Shown: piece after piece, positions 42,871-50,503 of the stretch
Layout: each line of letters starts with the position of its first letter
Position numbering within the stretch: the stretch's first letter is position 1
Assembly: GCF_007829955.1 (NCBI RefSeq)
Contig: NZ_VIWX01000001.1
Location: forward strand, 1,302,001 to 1,366,000
Length of the DNA: 64,000 nucleotides
From: Saccharopolyspora dendranthemae
GTDB taxonomy: Bacteria > Actinomycetota > Actinomycetes > Mycobacteriales > Pseudonocardiaceae
Direction of reading: 5' to 3'
Notes under the pieces: model-generated
The model's input: only the letters and a program-made list of their open reading frames with translations
Database searches by the model: none
Told to the model about the DNA's origin: nothing
Made by a program: the position numbers and the translations under genes

Positions 42871-43191
42871 TTACCAGAACCACTGCCAGGTATACGTCGC
42901 GTATACGCTCAGTGGAGCCACGCCAACACTTCCTCCACCAGAGGGAACGCCTGCGCTGTACCCAACGGCCCCTTTACCCAGAAAGCCTCCTGAGAAGAAG
43001 AGCTGCAATCCGCTACCGATCCCCGACCCCACGGGCGTAGTTGTCGCGCTAATACTGGCGTCCGGAGTTCCAATTCCCAGACTGAAATTCAAACCGTAAT
43101 TTCCACTGGTGTCTCCTGCGAACCCTATTCCTACGCAAAGCAGGAAGCACGCTTGGCCTCCGACGTTGCCAGCCGGAGCAAGGCCGCTGGA
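42871..43191 (-). pseudogene. 3' fragment of an unknown secreted-type gene, cut by IS256 element
   Basis: The frame reads 106 codons from the edge of the IS256-type element to the stop. The sequence is Gly/Ser-rich with GNVGGQACFLLCVGIGFAGDTSG and a closing YATYTWQWFW. It looks like the C-terminus of a larger surface or toxin-type protein, but I recognise no family. The 5' part is missing; the sequence beyond the other IS end does not continue it, so a deletion accompanied or followed insertion. Confidence 0.6.
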
Positions 43192-44599
43192 GGGACTGTC
43201 GGGGTAACGGTGTTTCCAGCCTGACGCGCCGGGCGTGGGTCCGGCGGGACGGGCACTGTGAGTGATGAGCTCTGACGCTGTGAGCGCAGACCGGAAGAAG
43301 ATCGGCAAGTCGGATCGGACGTTGTCTCCTGAGCAGGCCGCTGTGGCCGAGATGGTGGCGATGGCCAAGGACAAGGGCCTGGATTTGACCGGTCCGGATG
43401 GGCTTTTGAAGCTGTTCACCAAGAATGTGTTGGAAACGGCGTTGAACGAGGAACTGACCGAGCACCTCGGGCATGAGAAAAACCGTGCCGACTCGGGCCG
43501 GGATTCAGCGAATGTGCGCAACGGTTCCCGTCCGAAGACCGTGATCTCCGATGCGGCCGGCGCGATCGAGATCACGGTTCCGCGGGATCGTGAAGGAACA
43601 TTCGAGCCGCGGATCGTACGAAAGCGGCAGCGCCGTCTCGGCAGTGTGGACGAGGTGGTGTTGTCACTGTATGCGAAGGGATTGACCACCGGGGAAATTT
43701 CCGCGCATTTCGCGGAAATCTACGGGGCGTCGGTGTCCACGGACACGATCTCCCGTATCACCGACACGGTCGTACGGGAGATGGAGGATTGGCGCAACCG
43801 TCCGCTGGATTCGGTCTACGCCGCGATCTTCATTGACGCTGTCGTGGTCAAGGTCCGGGACGGTCAGGTGGCCAACCAGCCCGTCTACGCGGCGATCGGG
43901 GTCACTGTGGACGGCCGCAAGGACGTGCTGGGGCTGTGGATGGGCACCGGCGGCGAGGGCGCGAAGTTCTGGCTGTCGGTCCTGATGGATCTGAAAAATC
44001 GCGGCATCACCGATGTCTTCTTCTGCGTCTGTGATGGCTTGAAAGGACTCCCGGATTCCGTCGCCTCGGTGTGGCCGCACACCATCGTCCAGACCTGCAT
44101 CGTCCATCTGATTCGCAACACTTTCCGGCTCGTTCCCCGGCAAAAATGGGATGAGGTCAAAAAGGACATCAAACCGATTTACACCGCACCGAACCCGGAC
44201 GCGGCACTGGCCGCTCTTGACGATCTCGATGAGAAATGGGGCAAGCAGTACCGGGCCATGATCCGATTGTGGCGCAACGCCTGGGAAGAATTCACGCCGT
44301 TCCTCTCCTACGACGTCGAGATCCGGAAAGTGCTGTGCTCCACCAATGCAATCGAATCCCTCAACGCCCGCTACCGTCGAGCGGTCCGCGCACGAGGACA
44401 TTTCCCCAACGAACAGGCAGCGCTGAAATGCCTGTATCTTGTGACCCGCAGCCTGGATCCCACCGGAGCCGGCCGCACCCGATGGACGATACGTTGGAAG
44501 CCAGTCCTCGACGCCTTCGCCATCACCTTCGGTGACCGCTGGCCGGACGCCGAAACCTACTGATCAACACGCTGGAAACACCGTTCCTGCGAAAGACCC
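43192..44599 (+). mobile_element. IS256-family insertion sequence, about 1.41 kb
   Basis: The ends GGGACTGTCGGGGTAACGGT (from 43192) and, read inward from 44599, GGGTCTTTCGCAGGAACGGT continue in both as GTTTCCAGC. This gives roughly 30-bp terminal inverted repeats with about six mismatches. The flanking 8-9 bases do not match, so no target duplication is visible; adjacent deletion is likely. Confidence 0.8.
43262..44563 (+). CDS. IS256-family (mutator type) transposase
   Basis: The full-length 433-residue transposase has LLKLFTKNVLETALNEELTEHLG, the mutator-type core GISAHFAEIYG-like segment (TTGEISAHFAEIYGASVSTDTIS), the first catalytic Asp in YAAIFIDAVVVKVRDG and the second in VFFCVCDGLKG. 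CIVHLIRNTFRLV follows, with Glu in STNAIESLNARYRRAV. The frame is unbroken. It starts at GTG 43262 or the adjacent ATG 43265. Confidence 0.92.
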   Translation: MMSSDAVSADRKKIGKSDRTLSPEQAAVAEMVAMAKDKGLDLTGPDGLLKLFTKNVLETALNEELTEHLGHEKNRADSGRDSANVRNGSRPKTVISDAAGAIEITVPRDREGTFEPRIVRKRQRRLGSVDEVVLSLYAKGLTTGEISAHFAEIYGASVSTDTISRITDTVVREMEDWRNRPLDSVYAAIFIDAVVVKVRDGQVANQPVYAAIGVTVDGRKDVLGLWMGTGGEGAKFWLSVLMDLKNRGITDVFFCVCDGLKGLPDSVASVWPHTIVQTCIVHLIRNTFRLVPRQKWDEVKKDIKPIYTAPNPDAALAALDDLDEKWGKQYRAMIRLWRNAWEEFTPFLSYDVEIRKVLCSTNAIESLNARYRRAVRARGHFPNEQAALKCLYLVTRSLDPTGAGRTRWTIRWKPVLDAFAITFGDRWPDAETY

Positions 44600-44660
44600 G
44601 AACCTGGGCGCGCATCCCACGGTCATATCACGGTCAAACCTTTGCCCGAACAACAGAAAA

Positions 44661-44686
44661 CCCTGTCGGCAACAACGCCGACAGGG
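44661..44686 (-). terminator. terminator downstream of the tRNA cluster
   Basis: CCCTGTCGGC and GCCGACAGGG form a 10-bp stem with loop AACAAC. On the minus strand it is followed by TTTTCTGTT. It lies in island DNA just beyond tRNA-Val, replacing the original terminator now at 40946. Confidence 0.85.
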
Positions 44687-44706
44687 CTTCTCACCTGCAT
44701 AAAGAA

Positions 44707-44758
44707 TTGGTGCGCGATACTGGGATTGAACCAGTGACCTCTACCGTGTCAAGGTAGC
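44707..44758. other. right attachment-site copy within tRNA-Val
   Basis: These 52 bases repeat the split left copy exactly. Here they belong to the intact tRNA-Val gene, so the element entered from the 3' side and restored the gene. Confidence 0.85.
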
Positions 44759-44783
44759 GCTCTCCCACTGAGCTAATCGCGCG
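44709..44783 (-). tRNA. tRNA-Val (anticodon GAC)
   Basis: The minus strand reads GCGCGATTAGCTCAGTGGG, anticodon loop TTGACAC with GAC, GGTTCAATCCC T arm and ATCGCGC acceptor, with ACCA encoded. Last of three tRNAs; target of island integration. Confidence 0.96.
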
Positions 44784-44784
44784 A

Positions 44785-44855
44785 GGCGGAGGCGGGAATC
44801 GAACCCGCGTACAGGGCTTTGCAGGCCCTTGCCTAAGCCACTCGGCCACTCCGCC
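44785..44855 (-). tRNA. tRNA-Cys (anticodon GCA)
   Basis: Cloverleaf visible on the minus strand: acceptor GGCGGAG/CTCCGCC, anticodon loop CTGCAAA with GCA, T arm GGGTTCGATTCCC. CCA is not encoded. Confidence 0.96.
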
Positions 44856-44901
44856 GGACTCCGCATCCATGCCAAAGCCGGCTGGAACGCCAGAGAACCA
44901 G

Positions 44902-44974
44902 AGCGGATGACGGGACTCGAACCCGCGACCCTCACCTTGGCAAGGTGATGCGCTACCAGCTGCGCTACATCCGC
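44902..44974 (-). tRNA. tRNA-Gly (anticodon GCC)
   Basis: Minus strand acceptor GCGGATG/CATCCGC, D arm GCGCAGCTGGTAGCGC, anticodon loop TTGCCAA with GCC, T arm GGGTTCGAGTCCC. First gene of the Gly-Cys-Val cluster, an order common in actinobacteria. Confidence 0.96.
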
Positions 44975-45113
44975 CTGCTGCGACCTCGTGGCCCGGTGTC
45001 CCCGGGCCCGTCCGCCGCGTTGCACAGTGAACTTTAGACCACGCCCAAGATCGGGATCAAAGGGGGGTCGGCACCTCGCCCGGCCGCAGCCGGGCACAGC
45101 GACTTCGGCCTGA

Positions 45114-45539
45114 TCAGCCCATGTCGAAGGGGAGCAGACGGGTGAGCGCGTCGTCGACGTCGACCCACAGGTTCTCGTTCCCCGGGACCACCACGTCGTA
45201 GGTGCGGTCCAGGAAGTCGGCGAGCTCCTGCGCGGAAGCCTCGAAGACGGCGTGCCCGGACGGCGAGCTCAGCTCGATAGCGACGACCTCGGGGTCGTCG
45301 ACTGCCGGGCGGATCGTCACGTCGCCCTCGCCGGCGTGCGCGATCAGACCGTCGGCCAGAAGGTCGCGCGCGAAGACCCACTCGACCCATCCGGCGCGGC
45401 CGGTGCGGAACGCGGCCACCACGGCGTAGGGATCCTGGGTGTCGTAACGGAGTTCGACCTGGACCGGCACTGCGGGCGCTTGCGGAGCCAGCAGATCGAA
45501 CACGGCCGTAGAACGGAGTGTCACGTGATCATTACGCAT
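45114..45539 (-). CDS. ssgB: SsgA-like sporulation/cell-division protein (SsgB-like)
   Basis: The 141-residue protein matches the SALP family, best SsgB: VQVELRYDTQDPYAVVAAF, WVEWVFARDLLADGL, GEGDVTIRP, ELSSPSGHAVFEASAQELADFLDRT. SsgB recruits FtsZ to sporulation septa in Streptomyces. The ATG at 45539 follows GGGGAGGACA. Presence of this family limits the host to morphologically complex actinomycetes. The gene lies just downstream of nothing on its strand and ahead of an 820-bp gap that should contain its promoter. Confidence 0.9.
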   Translation of the reverse strand: MRNDHVTLRSTAVFDLLAPQAPAVPVQVELRYDTQDPYAVVAAFRTGRAGWVEWVFARDLLADGLIAHAGEGDVTIRPAVDDPEVVAIELSSPSGHAVFEASAQELADFLDRTYDVVVPGNENLWVDVDDALTRLLPFDMG

Positions 45540-46360
45540 TGTCCTCCCCTTCCTGCTCCCTCCCGGTCCGTTTATCGACCGAGCAACACAGTTGTGACGC
45601 CTCATCGGGCAGATTTACTCGCGACTCCCGCATAGATCACCCGGACGGGGCATGCCCGACTTCGTTGGGCGATCAAGCGAGTGCACTCCGTGGTCGAAAC
45701 TCCGGGGTCGGAGTGGTCGCCGGTTCCGGCCGATCCTCTTCCGATCGGACGGGCCCGTCGCCCACGCCGGAGACTCGATCCGTCGCGAACTCTTCCCGAT
45801 CAGAGCGGCCGGCCCCGAGGACCCGCCTCGCCCAGTGCCCCACCTTCGCTACTGTCCGTAACTAGGTGGACTGTGTCCGAGCCCGGTCTGCAGATCGGTC
45901 GCTCACGCCCGGTGAATCCTTCTTCTGCGTACCCGCTGACCTCTGGGTTCACGCTTCGCAGGGTTCGCCTGACGTGACTCAAGAATAAGCGACGAAGGCC
46001 CTTCGCATTTTCCCGAAAACGCCCTCGATGAGATGTCCACCACGAGATGTCACCGGTTCGGGCTAATGGTTCTCACCGCGTCGGTTACAGCGCACGCACG
46101 ACACCGAACGCGCGGTCGAGAGTCGGCTCACAGTGTGACCAGGATCGAAGGCTCGCGGCAGAGTCCAAAGACCCGGCTCAGGACGAACCGGACGATGATC
46201 CCAGTCACAATTGAGTCACAGCTCCAGGCGTCGAGCACCCGTCTGTCCGCTTGACAGCAAACCCCTGTTTACCGGGCGAGGGCACAATGGTGCGCTGCCG
46301 ACACACCGGTGCGTGTGACCCAGTGCACCGGTCGGCACCTACCGCGACCGTATCCTGAGC
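45540..46360. other. 821-bp gap without a recognised gene
   Basis: Short frames exist on both strands but none has a family-like sequence, ribosome site and codon bias together. The region separates divergent ssgB-like and TIGR02611-type genes and must hold their promoters. A TTGACA hexamer at 46251-46256 is the only -35-like motif I could pick, without a convincing -10. Confidence 0.4.
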
Positions 46361-46885
46361 GTGCGAACCCGACGAACGGCCCCGAGGTGGACAGCCCTGA
46401 ACGACAAAGCCGAGCCGGAAGCCCGAACCACCGGTGCGGATCCGGGCAACCACGAGCAACCCAAGCACCCGCGCCTGCACGCGCTGCGTGAGCGCCTGCA
46501 CGGCTACCGCGAGCACGTCCGCCGCCGCCCAACCCTGAACCTCACCTACCGGATCGTTCTGGGCGTGCTGGGCGCGACGGTGCTGCTCGCAGGGATCCTG
46601 ATGATCCCCTACCCCGGTCCGGGCTGGCTGGTGGTCTTCGCCGGCCTCGGCATCCTCGCCACCGAGTTCGACTGGGCGCACCGGGTCAACATGTTCGCCA
46701 AGCGCCACTACCAGCGCTGGGTGCAGTGGCTGGGCCGCCAGAACATGGCCACCAAACTCACGATCATGGCCGTCACCGGCCTCGTCGTCGTGGTGACTCT
46801 GTGGCTGCTGGGCATGTTCGGCACGATCGGAGGCTGGCTCGGCCTGCGCTGGACGTGGTTGGGCTCCCCCCTGTTCGGGCCCTAG
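46361..46885 (+). CDS. TIGR02611-type membrane protein (PGPGW)
   Basis: After a charged N-terminal 50 residues, this 174-residue protein shows the family core TYRIVLGVLGATVLLAGILMIPYPGPGWLVVFAGLGILATEFDWAHRV. That is a helix ending in the PYPGPGW motif, followed by a third and fourth hydrophobic stretch. The role is unknown, but the family is widespread in actinobacteria. The GTG start has no Shine-Dalgarno sequence; TATCCT lies only 7-12 bases upstream, so translation may be leaderless. A tRNA gene follows. Confidence 0.8.
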   Translation: MRTRRTAPRWTALNDKAEPEARTTGADPGNHEQPKHPRLHALRERLHGYREHVRRRPTLNLTYRIVLGVLGATVLLAGILMIPYPGPGWLVVFAGLGILATEFDWAHRVNMFAKRHYQRWVQWLGRQNMATKLTIMAVTGLVVVVTLWLLGMFGTIGGWLGLRWTWLGSPLFGP

Positions 46886-46943
46886 AAACGATCGTGTATT
46901 GTTCCTTTCGTTCGCCTCGCACGGCGAATGAACAACAGAACAA

Positions 46944-47015
46944 GGGCGATTAGCTCAGGGGGAGAGCGCTTCGTTCACACCGAAGAGGTCACTGGTTCGA
47001 TCCCAGTATCGCCCA
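46944..47015 (+). tRNA. tRNA-Val (anticodon CAC)
   Basis: Acceptor GGGCGAT/ATCGCCC, D arm AGCTCAGGGGGAGAGC, anticodon loop TTCACAC with CAC, T arm CTGGTTCGATCCCAG. CCA is not encoded. A terminator follows. Confidence 0.96.
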
Positions 47016-47023
47016 CAGAACGA

Positions 47024-47066
47024 AGACCCTGGTCAGAACTCCCATCGGAGAAAATGACCAGGGTCT
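47024..47066 (+). terminator. intrinsic terminator of tRNA-Val(CAC)
   Basis: AGACCCTGGTCA and TGACCAGGGTCT make a perfect 12-bp stem followed directly by TTTTT, nine bases after the tRNA. Confidence 0.95.
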
Positions 47067-47277
47067 TTTTCGTGCTTCCCGAGCCGAAAAGGGAGAATCC
47101 GTTCAGCGACGGCTCGGCGCCGGCATTCCACCGTCTTCGTCGCCGTCATCTCGAAGAGCGTCCAGAATTCCCTCTCCCCCGTCCGCTTCGCCGGCACCAC
47201 CTGCCAGCGACTCGCACGCCCGGTCGGTGACCGCGCACTGAGCCGGCGCTGTCGGTGGGTGCTGATTACCTGGCCGG

Positions 47278-47817
47278 ATGTTCGAAACGCCCGACGAACT
47301 CCACAGCCTCCAAACCCTGCTCGACACGTCGTGGGCCGGCTCCAGCGACCACCTCAAATCGATTGTCCGGCCCGGAGAAAGCACCTTGAACGCCGAGCAG
47401 GTCGTCCGCGTCTGCCAAGGCATGTGCACCCTGGCCATCGCCACGGTCACCCGGCGCGGTGAGCCACGCATCAGCGGCGCCGATGGGCACCTCCTGCACG
47501 GTCGTTGGATCGTCGGCACCCACCGCCAGGCCGCCAAGGCCCGTCACCTCGCGGCGCGGCCCGGCATCAGCGCGACCTTCATGCGCGGCGAGGAGCTCGG
47601 CATTTTCACGCATGGACAGGCCGTTCCGCTGAACCCCGAGGGGACGGCCAGCGACCCGACTTGGCCGGCCGTTCGCGACCACCTCGTCAACCACTACGAC
47701 GGCGACAGCGACGAACCGTTCTGGGACGAGAGCGTGTGGTACCGCATCGACCCCAGCTGGATGGTCGCCTACAGCGCCGACCCCGTCGGGCTGCTCGACC
47801 AACAACCCCAAGCATGA
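47278..47817 (+). CDS. pyridoxamine 5'-phosphate oxidase-like FMN protein
   Basis: This 179-residue protein has the split-barrel fold of the PNPOx family: TLAIATVTRRGEPRISGADGHLLHGRWIVGTHRQAAKARHLAARPGISATF. Members bind FMN, F420 or heme and reduce varied substrates, so the reaction cannot be named. It stands alone on its strand. Confidence 0.82.
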   Translation: MFETPDELHSLQTLLDTSWAGSSDHLKSIVRPGESTLNAEQVVRVCQGMCTLAIATVTRRGEPRISGADGHLLHGRWIVGTHRQAAKARHLAARPGISATFMRGEELGIFTHGQAVPLNPEGTASDPTWPAVRDHLVNHYDGDSDEPFWDESVWYRIDPSWMVAYSADPVGLLDQQPQA

Positions 47818-47912
47818 AGGGCGCCGGTCGGCGACGAAAACGCCGTGAGATTCCGGCCGAACCGAGACCGCTCAGAGCGGAGACACTCACCTCGGGGCGG
47901 TTGCTGTCGAGG

Positions 47913-48362
47913 TCAGGCAGCGCGGCGCTGCGATCTCCACCCGTGCAGCGCCGCGGCGGGCGTGCCGATCATGAGGGGACCCGCCGTCCATGCCAGCAAT
48001 CCGCTGTTCACACCGCCTGATCCCACGATCGCGAGAGCGAGGACAGCGCCACCGAGGACGGCGACGACCGCGGCCTCGATCCACACGAGATGCCGAGCTC
48101 CGGCCAACGCGGCGAAGCCGAACCCAGCACCGAAGACCGCTCCCAGGACGATCCCCGTCGGCACGGCGACCAGAGCAACCACCACCGCCAGTCCCGAGAA
48201 CCCGGACGAGGTCGGTGCCGAACCCGCACTGCCCCAGAGCCCGACCACGATTCCGTGGACGGCCCCGGCTCCTGCGCCGATCAGGACTCCGTCGAGAATG
48301 CTCCGCAACAGCACCCTTCGCCGCGAGAACGCGGGTTCAGGTCGATCGAACGACGCGGTCAC
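47913..48362 (-). CDS. hypothetical membrane protein, four to five helices
   Basis: The 149-residue sequence has hydrophobic stretches at about 20-43, 54-75, 80-95, 98-118 and 120-140, many small residues and a basic C-terminus. The GTG start directly follows a basic, cytosolic-looking leader. No family recognised. Neighbours give no hint. Confidence 0.6.
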   Translation of the reverse strand: MTASFDRPEPAFSRRRVLLRSILDGVLIGAGAGAVHGIVVGLWGSAGSAPTSSGFSGLAVVVALVAVPTGIVLGAVFGAGFGFAALAGARHLVWIEAAVVAVLGGAVLALAIVGSGGVNSGLLAWTAGPLMIGTPAAALHGWRSQRRAA

Positions 48363-48519
48363 CTGTCCTCCTGACGTCGACGATCGCTGCCCGCCCAGCG
48401 GCGTGCCGACAGGCTATCGGCACCGACTCGAAGCCCTCAAGATCATGCGTCCAGCGGTGATCCGATTCTGGCGATTCCTCACCGAAAACTCCTATTCTCC
48501 AACGTCTTTCGATGCACGA

Positions 48520-49266
48520 TCACTCCAGGTTCTCGTCGGCGTAGACGGTCATGGCGTCGCGGACCAGGCCGACGGTTCCCTCGTCGTGCTTGTCGTAGTT
48601 CTCACCGAAGCGGGGATCGTCCACGTACATCTGGCCGAGGTTCTTGAAGTACTCGCGGCTCGGCGGTCCGGCCGCGAGCGCCAGCCACTCGCAGTGCCTC
48701 GCCGTGATGGCCTGGACCTCAGCGCTGTCCGCGGCCAGGCCGTTGCGGTGCGCCTCGCCGTAGTCCGACGCAATCCGCTCCTGGACGCGCTGGAACTCGC
48801 GCTTGTCGTCTTCCGACAGCGAGCGCCACCAGCGGTCACCTTGCTCGTAGGCGTTGCGGCCCCACCGCTCGATCACCTCGTCGCGGTACTGGGTGTGGTC
48901 GAATCCGTCGAGGACGTCGTCGGGCATCAGGGGTTCCCCTCTCTCCAGCTTGCCGAGCGTCGTGCGGACCGACGCGATGCGGCGGGTGAGCTGCTGGTGC
49001 TCCTGCTCCAGCAGGCCGAGGTGGGTGTGCAGCGCGGAGACCGCGTCCTGCTCCCCTTCGAGGACTTCGGCGATGGCGCTCAAGCTGACGCCGAGCTCGC
49101 GCAGCAGCAAGATCCGCTGCAACCGCACGAGAGCGTTCTGGTCGTAGTAGCGGTGGCCGTTCGACGCCACCCGGCTGGGTGGCAGCACGCCGACGTCCCC
49201 GTAGTGACGCAGCGTTCGGCTGCTCACGCCCGCCGACCGGGCCACGTCCTGGATCGACCACTCCAT
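48520..49266 (-). CDS. MerR-family regulator with TipAS domain (TipA-like)
   Basis: Residues 1-70 of this 248-residue protein are a MerR winged helix (WSIQDVARSAGVSSRTLRHYGDVGVLPPSRV, RLQRILLLRELGVSL). A coiled-coil linker spans 75-112. Residues about 125-245 form a TipAS effector domain (DHTQYRDEVIERWGRNAYEQGDRWWRSLSEDD). TipAL of Streptomyces binds thiopeptide antibiotics. The ATG at 49266 has GGAGG eight bases upstream. A textbook MerR promoter with 19-bp spacer lies directly ahead, so autoregulation is likely. Only one Cys is seen, away from the C-terminus. Confidence 0.9.
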   Translation of the reverse strand: MEWSIQDVARSAGVSSRTLRHYGDVGVLPPSRVASNGHRYYDQNALVRLQRILLLRELGVSLSAIAEVLEGEQDAVSALHTHLGLLEQEHQQLTRRIASVRTTLGKLERGEPLMPDDVLDGFDHTQYRDEVIERWGRNAYEQGDRWWRSLSEDDKREFQRVQERIASDYGEAHRNGLAADSAEVQAITARHCEWLALAAGPPSREYFKNLGQMYVDDPRFGENYDKHDEGTVGLVRDAMTVYADENLE

Positions 49267-49296
49267 CGCCTTCACCTCCTCGACCTCGTCGGACCA

Positions 49297-49327
49297 ACGC
49301 TAGGAGTTGACGTCGCGTCAACGTCAA
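49297..49327 (-). promoter_or_regulatory. MerR-type promoter of the TipA-like gene
   Basis: On the minus strand TTGACG (-35) and TAGCGT (-10) are separated by 19 bp. That spacer holds most of the inverted repeat GTTGAC-GCGAC-GTCAAC, centred between the elements. A long spacer that the regulator must untwist is the hallmark of MerR-family promoters. Confidence 0.8.
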
Positions 49328-49547
49328 CCCTCGCCTCCACCCCCTCTTCTGCAAGTCGGAGAACCCGGCCCGTGCTCGTGCCCGGAGAACGACGATCGGC
49401 ACGAGCTCACCAGCAGAACGATCCCGCGATCCGATCAGGAGCGATGCGAAGCGCGACGGGCCTCAACGGCACGCGCGTCCACGAGAGACACCGCCATTCC
49501 AGCGAACGACCTCGTCCCACACCGAAACCGATTGTCCCGCTCGCATT

Positions 49548-49940
49548 TCAGGAACTGGGCCTTTCGCTTTCGGGGAGGTCGTCGAGCGACCTCTGGAGCA
49601 GGCAGAACTCGTTCCCCTCCGGGTCGGCGAGGACCACCCACGTGTCCTCCGGCGACTGGCCGACGTCCACGCGCCGCGCTCCGAGGGTTTCCAGGCGATG
49701 CAGTTCTTCAGCCGTGGAGCGATCTTCGGCCCTGAGGTCGAAGTGCAGGCGGTTCTTGACCGTCTTCGCCTCGGGCACCTTGAAGACGTCGATGCGCGGC
49801 CACGCCCCGCCTGCTGGGCCGATCGCGAGGCCGTCCTCCTCGCGGTCGACGATGCTCCAGCCCAGGACCTCGCACCAGAAGGCGGCAACCGCCTCGGGAT
49901 CGTGGGCATCGATGACGACAACAGCAAGCCGGCTGGACAT
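49548..49940 (-). CDS. VOC-family (glyoxalase-like) protein
   Basis: The 130-residue protein shows two beta-alpha-beta-beta-beta units of the vicinal oxygen chelate fold: VVVIDAHDPEAVAAFWCEVLGW and DLRAEDRSTAEELHRLETLGARRV, ending WVVLADPEGNEFCLLQ. The Glu in the last motif is a usual metal ligand, but others are incomplete, so it may bind rather than catalyse. Confidence 0.88.
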   Translation of the reverse strand: MSSRLAVVVIDAHDPEAVAAFWCEVLGWSIVDREEDGLAIGPAGGAWPRIDVFKVPEAKTVKNRLHFDLRAEDRSTAEELHRLETLGARRVDVGQSPEDTWVVLADPEGNEFCLLQRSLDDLPESERPSS

Positions 49941-50010
49941 CAGCTGAGTATGACCGCCCGCACCGACAACCGCTTGCGATTTTCGCCGCGCCAGGTCCAA
50001 TGCTGTTGGC

Positions 50011-50103
50011 ATGGACGCGATCACCATCCGGCTCGCCACAGCGGACGATGTGTCCCTAATCGACGGCATGCTCGTCGAGGCCGCCACCATTCTCCAGCGC
50101 TGA
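50011..50103 (+). pseudogene. N-terminal remnant of a GNAT acetyltransferase gene
   Basis: ATG at 50011 opens a 30-codon frame reading ITIRLATADDVSLIDGMLVEAA, typical of the first strand and helix of GNAT enzymes. It then stops, and no acetyl-CoA motif follows before the next gene. It looks like a gene truncated by deletion. Confidence 0.55.
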
Positions 50104-50131
50104 CCTGCTCCGGTCGTGTCAGACTCAGCGC

Positions 50132-50503
50132 ATGGCCCGACCGACGACGATCGACGAGTACCTCGCCGGGTTCTCCGGTGAGAAGCGCGAGTTGCTGGCA
50201 CGGCTGCGGCAGCTGGCGGGCGACGCGGTGCCCGACGCGACCGAGGCGATCAAGTGGGGCAATCCCGCGTGGGTGCACCCCTCGGGGACGATCCTGTTCG
50301 TGTTCAGCGGCCACGCCAAGCACGTGAACTTCGCCTTCACCCCCAGCACCCGCGAGGCCTTCGCCGCCGACCTCACCGACTTCGAGACCGGCAAGGGGAC
50401 GGTGAAACTCCGCTACGGACAACCGGTCCCGGAGGCGCTGCTCCGCCGGATGATCGCCCACCGGGTCCGCGAGCACGAGGACGACGGCGTGCTGTGGATG
50501 TGA
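50132..50503 (+). CDS. DUF1801-family (YdhG-like) protein
   Basis: This 123-residue protein has the family pattern: TIDEYLAGFSGEKRELLARLRQL, AIKWGNPAWVHPSGTILFVFSGHAKHVNFAF and a basic C-terminus RRMIAHRVREHE. Function unknown. It converges with the prolyl aminopeptidase gene, the stop codons adjoining. Confidence 0.85.
   Translation: MARPTTIDEYLAGFSGEKRELLARLRQLAGDAVPDATEAIKWGNPAWVHPSGTILFVFSGHAKHVNFAFTPSTREAFAADLTDFETGKGTVKLRYGQPVPEALLRRMIAHRVREHEDDGVLWM

Noticed and set aside
45540..46360. Several short frames in the gap before the PGPGW gene
   Set aside because: None combines a ribosome site, codon bias and a recognisable protein pattern.
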